A stretch of DNA of 12,815 bases from Anaerolineae bacterium (GTDB lineage Bacteria; Chloroflexota; Anaerolineae; Aggregatilineales; Phototrophicaceae), in the NCBI GenBank assembly GCA_028284565.1, contig JANQRM010000160.1, positions 1 to 12,815 on the forward strand, in the 5' to 3' direction. The notes under the pieces are model-generated. The model searched no databases. It saw only the letters and a list, made by a program, of their open reading frames with translations, and was not told the DNA's origin. The position numbers and the translations under genes are program-made. Within the stretch, counting starts at the first letter, position 1. Each line of letters starts with the position of its first letter. Below are positions 6,464 to 12,815 of this stretch, piece by piece.

Positions 6464-8167
6464 CTAATCAGTATTTGAAAGTGACGATATTGTTGGCATA
6501 GTGGAACCCGCCTCTGCTGGTAGCATGGCAATGATATTCAAGCACATCTCATCACGAGTCCCTTCCCCTGCCACAATATAACGCGGTTCTGGATTACGAC
6601 GACTCACCCCATTGTCATAGGTACAAGCAGTACGAATAATATCACCCTGTTCTAGCCAAATCGGTTCCTCAAACCAATAATCGCCTTGCCAATCGAAATC
6701 CCAAAACGGAATATCGATCAAAATTTGTTCATCATCGGTATCAGGATTCAGGAATGTCTGTGTTGATTTGCCGACTGTGTGCATATGGCTCAAGATGGAA
6801 ATCGCCCAGCCACTTGTTGGTACACGCATATCACAAAACGTCGTGACATTTTCAGGGGCTACATCCGCATAATCATCTAAGGTCTGTCCACACACCGCCA
6901 ACAACAAATCAGACCCATTCCCTGCCTCTGCAATCGCTGCATCCCGATAACAGGCTTCACTGTCTATCTCAGCAGGACATGGAACTTCGACAGGCGCATT
7001 AATGGCTAGAATACGTAGGCTTTGTGGATTTTCATCCTCATCCGCTAAATCAAGGATAAGTTGCGATTGGTCAGCTTCAATCCCTGCTTCGGTATTGTAG
7101 TGCATCTGCATGATGATGAAACCGCCTGCCGGAATAAGCAAACCCGTATCATCTGGGAATTGGGCAGGAACATTCCCTGGCACCCATGACCCCAAAATTC
7201 CAACTGCCGCTTCATTGGCAACATCTGGATTCCCCAAGGCTTGTTCTAAAAGACGCACGACCATTTGTGTCCCACCAAAGGCATCAATTTGGGTACGCAA
7301 CGCGCCATCATCCCCCGCGGAATCTATAGCTCCGTCAAGTTGAGCAACCGGATCATCTAATGTGAGGATATATTGCAATTCACTCAAGCCACCCACCGCT
7401 TGCAACAGGGGCAATAAGGGACCCATCATCCGTGTATCAGGTCCTCCGACCTCCAAGCCATTCCCACCAAAGCATTCCCAGCCCGGCTGACCATCTGCCC
7501 CATCCACCTCAGCAACCGCTGACCGCATCGCTTGTATCCCGGGATATAAAATGGTGTGGTGTGCCATGATTTTGCTACCGGGGACAACATTGTAACCCGT
7601 GATGTACGTGTCTTCTGCAACTCCCAAGTCCATCATGAAGCAACGATAATCATCACTCTGTGTGCCATCAGGTGTGTATGGAGCAGACATTTCAACCACA
7701 AGGTCGGCTTCGACAATCGGTTGTGCTTGTTGTAATGCAGGCTGAACATCTGTCACAGGCACAGTGCTGGGTGTATCGGCTACTGCCCATGCCACAATGA
7801 GTGCAATCTCTTCATCACTTAGGCTTCTATCATAGAGAAAATGCGGACTTAAATCACTAGGAGGCCAGGGTGGCATATAATCCGTACTGACGGCTATTCC
7901 AATATCCTCCGCACCCGCAATAATGTCTTCTGTTGTATCCATGGCAAAGCTATCATGTCCAAACTCCCCCGCAATATGGCAACCCGCGCAATGAAATTCG
8001 ATGATTGGCGCGATATGCTCGGTATAGGTGGGTATAAAGTCAATTTCGATAACATCCGTTGTGGGACGGTCATCGTCATCTTCCCCATGTGCCAGCACTG
8101 CCCATGATGTTGCCAACACAGCAATCAAAGCAAGACAAACAAGTATCAGGCGGGCGGTATATTTCAT
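6464..8167 (-). CDS. Exported heme-c / PHM-type copper monooxygenase
   Basis: This 567-residue protein combines two redox modules. Residues 1-27 form a Sec signal peptide, so it acts outside the membrane. The first module (about 40-135) has a c-type heme site, CAGCH at 60-64, and a likely axial methionine in YMPPWPP (Met98). The second module (about 155-550) matches copper type II, ascorbate-dependent monooxygenases of the peptidylglycine hydroxylating (PHM) type. Likely CuH ligands are His203 and His204 (MAHHTIL) and His356 (MQMHYN). CuM ligands are His461 and His463 (HMHTVGKS) and Met541 (RDEMC). A helical insertion at about 246-325 separates the first two CuH ligands from the third. The start is ATG at 8167, with AGGAG nine bases upstream. 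The enzyme probably hydroxylates an unknown substrate using O2; the heme could supply electrons in place of ascorbate. The divergent TetR gene is the likely regulator. Confidence 0.82.
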   Translation of the reverse strand: MKYTARLILVCLALIAVLATSWAVLAHGEDDDDRPTTDVIEIDFIPTYTEHIAPIIEFHCAGCHIAGEFGHDSFAMDTTEDIIAGAEDIGIAVSTDYMPPWPPSDLSPHFLYDRSLSDEEIALIVAWAVADTPSTVPVTDVQPALQQAQPIVEADLVVEMSAPYTPDGTQSDDYRCFMMDLGVAEDTYITGYNVVPGSKIMAHHTILYPGIQAMRSAVAEVDGADGQPGWECFGGNGLEVGGPDTRMMGPLLPLLQAVGGLSELQYILTLDDPVAQLDGAIDSAGDDGALRTQIDAFGGTQMVVRLLEQALGNPDVANEAAVGILGSWVPGNVPAQFPDDTGLLIPAGGFIIMQMHYNTEAGIEADQSQLILDLADEDENPQSLRILAINAPVEVPCPAEIDSEACYRDAAIAEAGNGSDLLLAVCGQTLDDYADVAPENVTTFCDMRVPTSGWAISILSHMHTVGKSTQTFLNPDTDDEQILIDIPFWDFDWQGDYWFEEPIWLEQGDIIRTACTYDNGVSRRNPEPRYIVAGEGTRDEMCLNIIAMLPAEAGSTMPTISSLSNTD

Positions 8168-8176
8168 TTGATAGAA

Positions 8177-8181
8177 CTCCT
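8177..8181 (-). promoter_or_regulatory. Ribosome binding site of the monooxygenase gene
   Basis: AGGAG on the minus strand lies nine bases before the ATG at 8167, a strong Shine-Dalgarno match at normal spacing. Just upstream on the same strand is a perfect TATAAT (8190-8185). If that were the -10 box, the leader would be only about ten bases and would cut into this site, so the more distant promoter is preferred. Confidence 0.6.
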
Positions 8182-8195
8182 GAAATTATAAAACG

Positions 8196-8243
8196 TACAA
8201 ATGTTAGTTTATACGCATGTGTAAGATATGTCCATACAGATGT
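8196..8243 (+). repeat. Three TACNNATGT repeats in the TetR/monooxygenase divergent promoter
   Basis: Three same-orientation copies of TACNNATGT occur in 48 bp: TACAAATGT (8196-8204), TACGCATGT (8212-8220) and TACAGATGT (8235-8243). The middle copy lies in a 16-bp imperfect dyad, TTATAC-GCAT-GTGTAA (8209-8224). The third copy is part of TACA-GA-TGTA (8235-8244). Together they cover the predicted monooxygenase promoter. The natural reading is a multi-site operator for the TetR protein encoded next to it. Confidence 0.5.
8206..8234 (-). promoter_or_regulatory. Predicted promoter of the monooxygenase gene
   Basis: On the minus strand TGGACA (8234-8229, five of six consensus bases) is followed after exactly 17 bases by TAAACT (8211-8206, four of six). 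The 16-bp dyad at 8209-8224 lies between and across these boxes, so a bound repressor would block polymerase. A perfect TATAAT at 8190-8185 is an alternative -10 without a recognisable -35. Confidence 0.4.
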
Positions 8244-8250
8244 ACAAAAA

Positions 8251-8268
8251 ATAACAATTCTTTGTTAT
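8251..8268 (+). promoter_or_regulatory. Dyad directly upstream of the TetR start codon
   Basis: ATAACAA (8251-8257) and TTGTTAT (8262-8268) form a perfect 7-bp inverted repeat with a 4-base centre, ending 9 bp before the TetR ATG. It differs from the TACNNATGT repeats. It could be an autoregulatory operator or an RNA hairpin in the leader. No clear ribosome binding site separates it from the start, so translation may begin on a leaderless or very short leader. Confidence 0.4.
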
Positions 8269-8277
8269 CCTAATTGG

Positions 8278-8901
8278 ATGAATCAGCAATCCAACAACAC
8301 CCCAACAGACCCCCGTATTCGACGAACACGCGGACGCATTTGTGAGGCGTTAAGTGAACTATTACAGGAAAAGGAATTTTCCGAAATTTCGATTACAGAC
8401 CTAACAAAACGTGCCGATGTTGCGCGGGTTACTTTTTATCAGCATTTCGATAGCAAAGAAGCGGTGCTATTGATGCTCGTCAGTGATTTCTTCGAGCAGA
8501 GGTTTGAGTTGCTCAATCCGACAGTGGTACAGCACATGATGGAAACGGGGCAATTCGGAGGGATGACTGACAAGCTACCTGAGCTACTTATTGACCCAGC
8601 ACAACTTCGTCAAATTCATGTTGCACTCAAACATCTGAGTTCAGATGTCCGTCATCTGGCTGTCAACTCATTTTTGCAAGTGTATAAGAGAAGCAATGTG
8701 GCGGATAATGAAGTGGAAGCGCGTCTGATAGCGACTTATCATGTGAGTGGTGTGCTGGCATTGCTAGAGAGCTATCTTGACGGCGACCTTGCGATTACAC
8801 CCTCAGCATTTCGTAGAACTACGCTTGTACTTTTGCGAACGATGCTTACCCATTTAGCGCAAAACGGTGTTTTAAAGCAGATCCTTTCATCTGAAGAATA
8901 A
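8278..8901 (+). CDS. TetR/AcrR family transcriptional regulator
   Basis: This 207-residue protein has the size and shape of TetR-family repressors. The DNA-binding domain covers about 13-65, with the helix-turn-helix at about 37-57 (ISITDLTKRADVARVTFYQHF) followed by the typical DSKEAV stretch. The remaining helices form a ligand and dimer domain, including a C-terminal segment around VSGVLALLESYLDGD. I start it at the ATG at 8278. The frame stays open upstream into the divergent monooxygenase gene, but those residues do not fit the family and would erase the promoter region. It is divergent from the monooxygenase gene and likely represses it, and perhaps itself, through the repeats between them. 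The inducer is unknown. Its stop is only two bases from the convergent NeuB stop. Confidence 0.9.
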   Translation: MNQQSNNTPTDPRIRRTRGRICEALSELLQEKEFSEISITDLTKRADVARVTFYQHFDSKEAVLLMLVSDFFEQRFELLNPTVVQHMMETGQFGGMTDKLPELLIDPAQLRQIHVALKHLSSDVRHLAVNSFLQVYKRSNVADNEVEARLIATYHVSGVLALLESYLDGDLAITPSAFRRTTLVLLRTMLTHLAQNGVLKQILSSEE

Positions 8902-8903
8902 CG

Positions 8904-9965
8904 CTAGCGACCTACATCATCCAACGACAGCATCGCATCGGCTGGAATATCGACTCTCGCCACTTTACCAAGCACGAACTCAATATCCACAGGTTTCAAT
9001 CCCGTTGCCGGACGCTTGAAGGTCAACATCTCCGCTGTGATGATAGTCCCTTGTGGAATAGCCACTTTCGCCACCACGCTCCGACGCATCCCTACCGCAT
9101 TCATTTTTTCAACGTCTGTCGGTGCTTTAATATTGCTCCCCAATAGAATTTCTGTCTCGCGGATATTATCTACCAGTCGTCGAAATTCATCTGGCTCATA
9201 GGATGTCGATTGGTCAGGACCCGGCAAGGTTTTATCTAGCGTAAAATGCTTTTCAATCATCCTTGCGCCCAACCCCACCGATGCAATACAAGCATTGTCA
9301 TTTTGTGTATGATCCGAATACCCCACCCACGCATTAAACGCCTGCTGCATGGTTGGAATCGTCAGCAAATTCGCGTCGTCTGGTTTGGAAGGATAATTTG
9401 TTGTACATTGCAACAAGACAAACTGTTCATTGCCTGTCTCTCGGATGGTTCGTACTGCAGTATCAACTTCAGCTAAAGTCGCCATCCCTGTCGAGACAAT
9501 CATTGGCTTGCCCTTCTCTGCCACGTAACGAAGAAAATACGGCTCAGCAATATGAATAGAAGCCATCTTAAACGCCGGAATATCCAGTTCATCCAGCAAA
9601 TCGACATCTTCAACGTTATAGGGAGTTGAAATACACACAATGCCCAAGTCCCGTGCATACTCAAATAGCTCTTGATGCACATCCAAGGACAACTCCAACT
9701 GTTTCAACATGGCTCGTTGTGATTCTTTGGGGTCTGTTACTTGCAGTTGATATTCCGCTTTTGGAGCCTCAGCCGTCACTACACGTTCTGCCTTGAAGGT
9801 CTGGAATTTGACACAATCCGCACCCACGTCTTTCGCCGATGCAATCAGTTCCTTCGCCATCGCCACATCGCCATTGTGATTCACCCCTGCCTCTGCAATG
9901 ATGAAAACCGGACTATTTGATGAAATTTGAAATTGTTCGATTTGAATGGATTCAGGCATTCTCAT
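8904..9965 (-). CDS. NeuB-family nonulosonic acid (sialic/legionaminic-type) synthase
   Basis: The enzyme would condense phosphoenolpyruvate with an amino sugar such as ManNAc or a 6-deoxy relative to give a nine-carbon sialic-type acid in the cytosol. Counting from the ATG at 9965 (353 residues), the barrel begins with the signature FIIAEAGVNHNGD (21-33), then KFQTFKAE (53-60), QCTTNYPS (186-193), GYSDHT (215-220) and EKHFTLDK (238-245). His219 and His240 are the expected metal ligands. A C-terminal SAF/antifreeze-like domain (about 292-350) completes the usual architecture. The usual KxxSGE motif reads KMASIH (133-138), which is odd. Starts at 9971 (TTG) or 9959 (ATG) are alternatives. It is the last gene of the export operon, two bases after the sulfotransferase. 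Whether the product is neuraminic, legionaminic or another acid cannot be decided here; no partner epimerase or CMP-transferase gene is visible. Confidence 0.85.
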   Translation of the reverse strand: MRMPESIQIEQFQISSNSPVFIIAEAGVNHNGDVAMAKELIASAKDVGADCVKFQTFKAERVVTAEAPKAEYQLQVTDPKESQRAMLKQLELSLDVHQELFEYARDLGIVCISTPYNVEDVDLLDELDIPAFKMASIHIAEPYFLRYVAEKGKPMIVSTGMATLAEVDTAVRTIRETGNEQFVLLQCTTNYPSKPDDANLLTIPTMQQAFNAWVGYSDHTQNDNACIASVGLGARMIEKHFTLDKTLPGPDQSTSYEPDEFRRLVDNIRETEILLGSNIKAPTDVEKMNAVGMRRSVVAKVAIPQGTIITAEMLTFKRPATGLKPVDIEFVLGKVARVDIPADAMLSLDDVGR

Positions 9966-9967
9966 GT

Positions 9968-10918
9968 TCAATAATATCCATGTTGTGACAAGTCTAAATG
10001 CAATTCGTTGTCGAGTTGGCGATTGCTCGTCCGATAATATGCCTCAACTTCATCCAATACAGCCGAAAAATCCGCGCCGTTATAAGCAATCAGGCGTTCT
10101 TTATGTGTGGCTTTACTCTGGTTAACCGGTGGAGCTTTCGCAAAATCTGTCAATGCCACATCAGATATGGCGATACCCATAAAATCCATTAATCGACTCA
10201 ATTCCTCAATAGGTTGAGCAAACAATCGCTCAAATGGCACAATTAACACATTATCTGCGCCAAAAGCATCTACATATATCTGATAGGTTCGGTAGAAATT
10301 ATAGTATTCCAACAAGATGGACTTCCGCCCCAATGCAAGGCACGTACAGGGTCCCTCTCGCCGACACACCGGATGCCGACATGCAGGTGCTAACTCGGTC
10401 GTGAGCGCATCTCGCAATTTGTATTGCCAATCGTATAAACCGCTATCATGCACATATCGCGATACGAGTAATTCACGCTGACGACGAATCGAAACAACAA
10501 TCTTCGCCTCAACATTATGAGCAAGGTCAAATAAGCGTTGAGCCGCCAATTCGTCAAAATAGGGGCGGGATAAATTTTCCTGCGAGATAATGTTAATCTC
10601 ACTATTCAAGAGCGTTGCTTCAAACGCTTGGCGCACGTCGTCGGGGGCATACTGACTATCGGGTTGAAGGGCGATTCGATTCGACCAATGATGAATATCA
10701 AGCCACAAACTCGGCTCACGATACGGCGGAATATCAATCGTGCTTGGCTGAATACGCTCGCGAATCTTACCGAATAAGCCCTTTGACGCATCAGGTTCAG
10801 GGTGAATCAGCTTCCCGACAAAGCGACAATTTGGCAAATAAGGAAACACCCGTTTTTGGAGCCAACTGGTTCCCGTTTTATGATAGCCAACATGAAAAAC
10901 AACTTGTGTTTTATTCAT
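9968..10918 (-). CDS. Sulfotransferase
   Basis: The 316-residue protein has the PAPS-dependent sulfotransferase fold signature. Near the N-terminus is the 5'-phosphosulfate loop, VGYHKTGTSWLQ (10-21), with Lys14 and the Thr-Gly-Thr-Ser that hold PAPS. The 3'-phosphate-binding segment follows as IVVSIRRQRELLVSRY (140-155), with Arg and Ser in the expected places. No signal peptide or membrane helix is visible, so it acts in the cytosol, where PAPS is made. Unusually, residues 180-193 carry a cysteine cluster (Cys180, His182, Cys185, Cys191, Cys193). The ATG at 10918 overlaps the end of the ABC ATPase gene by eight bases, so the two are coupled. Sulfation of an exported glycan is the likely role, from context only. 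Confidence 0.85.
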   Translation of the reverse strand: MNKTQVVFHVGYHKTGTSWLQKRVFPYLPNCRFVGKLIHPEPDASKGLFGKIRERIQPSTIDIPPYREPSLWLDIHHWSNRIALQPDSQYAPDDVRQAFEATLLNSEINIISQENLSRPYFDELAAQRLFDLAHNVEAKIVVSIRRQRELLVSRYVHDSGLYDWQYKLRDALTTELAPACRHPVCRREGPCTCLALGRKSILLEYYNFYRTYQIYVDAFGADNVLIVPFERLFAQPIEELSRLMDFMGIAISDVALTDFAKAPPVNQSKATHKERLIAYNGADFSAVLDEVEAYYRTSNRQLDNELHLDLSQHGYY

Positions 10919-12233
10919 CAACCGCTTCTAATTCAGTTGCATAAATACTGGATGACTCCGATTGGAAGTTCCATGGGATGATAGGTGCAATGAGTGCATT
11001 GCGATACAGTTTTTTCATTGCACGCCGCGAATCATGGTCAAAGACTTCAAACGAAATCAACGCATCATACTTATCAATCCGCCCACCCGGACGCTGACAA
11101 ATCCCCGCCGTAATATAATAGGTGCCGGGCTTCAACAATTGACCGGGAAAGCGCGCCACATAACGATAAATCCCTGCCGACACCGAGTCAATCGGGGCTT
11201 CATGCGTATCCTCATCCGTCGTGAAGATGATTTTGTTCCCATAACTGTCTTGGATATGAATGGTAGTGTAGTAGGTCAGCTTTGGGTCACGAATTTCAAT
11301 TGACAGTTCAATCTCAAAGTCCTCATGATAATCCAGCATCATGCTGTACTGTGCATCGGTTGTCCGCAAACCAATCTCCCGCATCTGAGCTGGCAATGCG
11401 GATTTCACAGGGAGTTCGACTGGATTGCCCTCAAAAGTGTGTTGCTCAGAGAGGTTTTGCATATAGATATTAACCGCGCTATCCACCCCACCATCGAAGA
11501 TAACGCGCCCTTTATCGAGGACGATTCCACGTTCACACAAGTTATTCACCGCCGACATATTGTGGCTGACAAATAACACTGTCCGCCCTTGTTGTGCAAC
11601 TTCATTCATCTTGCCCAAACTCTTGCGCTGGAATGACGCATCTCCCACTGCCAGCACTTCATCAATCACTAGAATCTCCGGCTCCAAATGTGCCGCCACC
11701 GCAAAAGCTAAGCGTACCTTCATCCCACTTGAATAATGCTTTATCGGCGTGTCGATAAATTGCTCCACTTCGGCAAAATCGACAATCTCATCGAACTTCT
11801 TATCAATCTCTGCTTTGCTCATGCCAATAATCGAGCCATTCAGATAGATGTTCTCGCGCCCTGTCAACTCCTGATGAAAGCCTGTGCCGACTTCGAGCAA
11901 TGCACCAATCCGCCCATTGAGGAGTATCCGCCCCTCTGTGGGATAAGTAATCCGTGATAACACCTTGAGTAAGGTACTCTTACCTGCACCATTCGCACCG
12001 ATAATCCCAACGACTTCGCCATGCTTGACATCAAAGGACACATCGCGCAATGCCCAGAAGGTTTCATCCAAATCTGATGCGCTGGTCGCTTGCCCGCGCA
12101 ACAGCTTCCAAGCCCGTCGGAAGGGTCCTGTCACGGCTTGGGTGGCAAGGTCGATGAAGTTATCTTCAAACTTCAACCCGCCAATATGATATTCCTTACC
12201 GATTCCATCGGCTTGTATTGCGTATTTAGTCAT
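10911..12233 (-). CDS. Polysaccharide ABC exporter ATPase with Wzt-like C-terminal domain
   Basis: This is the nucleotide-binding subunit of a Wzm/Wzt- or KpsMT/TagGH-type exporter. Residues 1-260 hold the ATPase: Walker A GANGAGKST (79-87), Q-loop near Gln121, the signature SSGMKVRLAFA (168-178), Walker B EILVIDEVLAVGD (186-198) and the switch His224 (FVSHNM). The segment between about 20 and 60 is the extended N-terminal loop common in this subfamily. The extra C-terminal part (about 280-420, predominantly beta strands) is like the Wzt carbohydrate-binding domain, which reads the modified end of a finished glycan before export. That places it in the O-antigen/Wzt group rather than the short capsule KpsT type. 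It starts at ATG 12233, four bases after the permease stop. Energy coupling is cytosolic, at the inner face of the membrane. Confidence 0.9.
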   Translation of the reverse strand: MTKYAIQADGIGKEYHIGGLKFEDNFIDLATQAVTGPFRRAWKLLRGQATSASDLDETFWALRDVSFDVKHGEVVGIIGANGAGKSTLLKVLSRITYPTEGRILLNGRIGALLEVGTGFHQELTGRENIYLNGSIIGMSKAEIDKKFDEIVDFAEVEQFIDTPIKHYSSGMKVRLAFAVAAHLEPEILVIDEVLAVGDASFQRKSLGKMNEVAQQGRTVLFVSHNMSAVNNLCERGIVLDKGRVIFDGGVDSAVNIYMQNLSEQHTFEGNPVELPVKSALPAQMREIGLRTTDAQYSMMLDYHEDFEIELSIEIRDPKLTYYTTIHIQDSYGNKIIFTTDEDTHEAPIDSVSAGIYRYVARFPGQLLKPGTYYITAGICQRPGGRIDKYDALISFEVFDHDSRRAMKKLYRNALIAPIIPWNFQSESSSIYATELEAVDE

Positions 12234-12237
12234 CGCG

Positions 12238-12815
12238 TTATATCACATCCGAGAAGTATTTTTCCATCCGATTAAAGTAAAACAACCCACTGACCAATAC
12301 GACTGTCGCCACCACAAAGGAGATCAAAATAAAGCCCGTTGGTGCGGTATTCGTTCCCAATAGCACCCAACGGAAGCCTTCAATCACTCCTACCATGGGA
12401 TTTAAGGAGTACAGGAGACGAAACTGCTCTCCAACCAAACTAGCCGGATAAATCACTGGGGTCGCAAACAACCAGAAACGCACTAACAAACTCACGCTAT
12501 AGCGCATATCACGGAATTGCACATTCATCGTCGCAAACCACAAACCCACTCCAAATGCCGTCATCATCGTGAGAATCAGTAAAATCGGCAACCAGATGAG
12601 TTTCCCTATAATCATGGGGTCAGTTGTCATCATGGGGATAAAGGGCAACGTTTCTGTTGCAAAAACTAAGGGAGCTAGCGGAGACACCGCATTAAAGACA
12701 AGGATCATTCCAAGCAACACCCCAAAAGCAATGAAGAAGTCAAACAAGCCCACCCCCACCGCCGCCAAGGGGATAATCAGGCGCGGGAAGTAAATTTTCT
12801 TAATCATCGAGGCAC
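12238..12815 (-). CDS. ABC-2 type polysaccharide export permease (5' part outside window)
   Basis: The visible 192 codons are the C-terminal two thirds of a Wzm/KpsM/TagG-like membrane protein, usually about 260-280 residues long. The frame runs unbroken to the window edge, so the Met at 12807 is internal; the sequence IKKIYFPRLIIPLAAV after it belongs to the middle of this family. About five hydrophobic segments are visible. Family landmarks are the short cytoplasmic stretch NVQFRDMRY, the VIYPASLV turn and the C-terminal tail FNRMEKYFSDVI. With the ATPase downstream it forms the channel that moves an undecaprenyl-linked glycan across the inner membrane. Confidence 0.88.
   Translation of the reverse strand, partial: ASMIKKIYFPRLIIPLAAVGVGLFDFFIAFGVLLGMILVFNAVSPLAPLVFATETLPFIPMMTTDPMIIGKLIWLPILLILTMMTAFGVGLWFATMNVQFRDMRYSVSLLVRFWLFATPVIYPASLVGEQFRLLYSLNPMVGVIEGFRWVLLGTNTAPTGFILISFVVATVVLVSGLFYFNRMEKYFSDVI

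Noticed and set aside
8059..8277. A 73-codon N-terminal extension of the TetR protein
   Set aside because: It would run through the divergent monooxygenase start and the shared promoter. The residues do not resemble TetR proteins, and ATG 8278 gives the normal 207-residue length.
10615..10944. A 109-codon plus-strand open frame across the sulfotransferase and ATPase genes
   Set aside because: It lies antisense to two genes with clear domain signatures and shows no family features or ribosome binding site of its own.
12238..12807. The permease as a complete 189-residue protein starting at 12807
   Set aside because: The frame is open to the window edge, the length is too short for the family, and the sequence after that Met belongs to the middle of ABC-2 permeases.
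1..12815. A defence system, prophage or mobile island
   Set aside because: I found no integrase, transposase, nuclease, toxin-antitoxin pair, repeat array or attachment-like direct repeat. All genes fit regulation, transport, enzyme or glycan roles.

Overview
The window looks like a piece of a bacterial chromosome, most likely from a Chloroflexota bacterium. That assignment is an inference, resting mainly on the ECF sigma factor paired with a membrane-anchored partner. The partner's short N-terminal domain has no zinc motif, and its large exported part combines a SnoaL-like fold with repeats. Coding density is high, most genes are on the minus strand, and I see no tRNA, rRNA, CRISPR array, transposase or integrase.

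Layout, left to right. (1) Positions 1-99 hold a hairpin terminator, probably for a plus-strand gene outside the window. (2) 100-2408, minus: an ECF sigma factor translationally coupled to its presumed anti-sigma partner. (3) 2495-3715, minus: an MFS transporter, divergent from (4) 3993-4946, plus: a DUF1152-family protein. (5) 4986-6313, minus: a GNAT acetyltransferase overlapping a TIM-barrel sugar isomerase/epimerase-like gene. (6) 6464-8167, minus: an exported protein with a c-type heme motif and a complete set of PHM-type copper ligands. It is divergent from a TetR regulator (8278-8901, plus), and the shared 110-bp promoter region is full of repeated operator-like motifs. (7) 8904 to the right edge, minus: a tightly packed operon for surface-glycan export and decoration. 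In transcription order it holds an ABC-2 permease (cut by the window edge), a Wzt/KpsT-type ATPase with an extra C-terminal domain, a sulfotransferase, and a NeuB-family nonulosonic acid synthase.

How the parts may work together. The right-hand operon makes sense as an ABC-exported, sulfated and/or sialic-acid-type surface polysaccharide. The GNAT and TIM-barrel pair may feed sugar chemistry into the same envelope programme, but they are separated from it by the monooxygenase/TetR unit, so this is only suggestive. The TetR protein probably controls the heme-copper enzyme. The sigma/anti-sigma pair probably senses an envelope or extracellular signal.

The most unusual items are the heme-c plus di-copper monooxygenase fusion with its repeat-rich TetR promoter, the NeuB homologue whose usual catalytic Ser-Gly-Glu motif reads Ser-Ile-His, and a Cys-rich insertion in the sulfotransferase.
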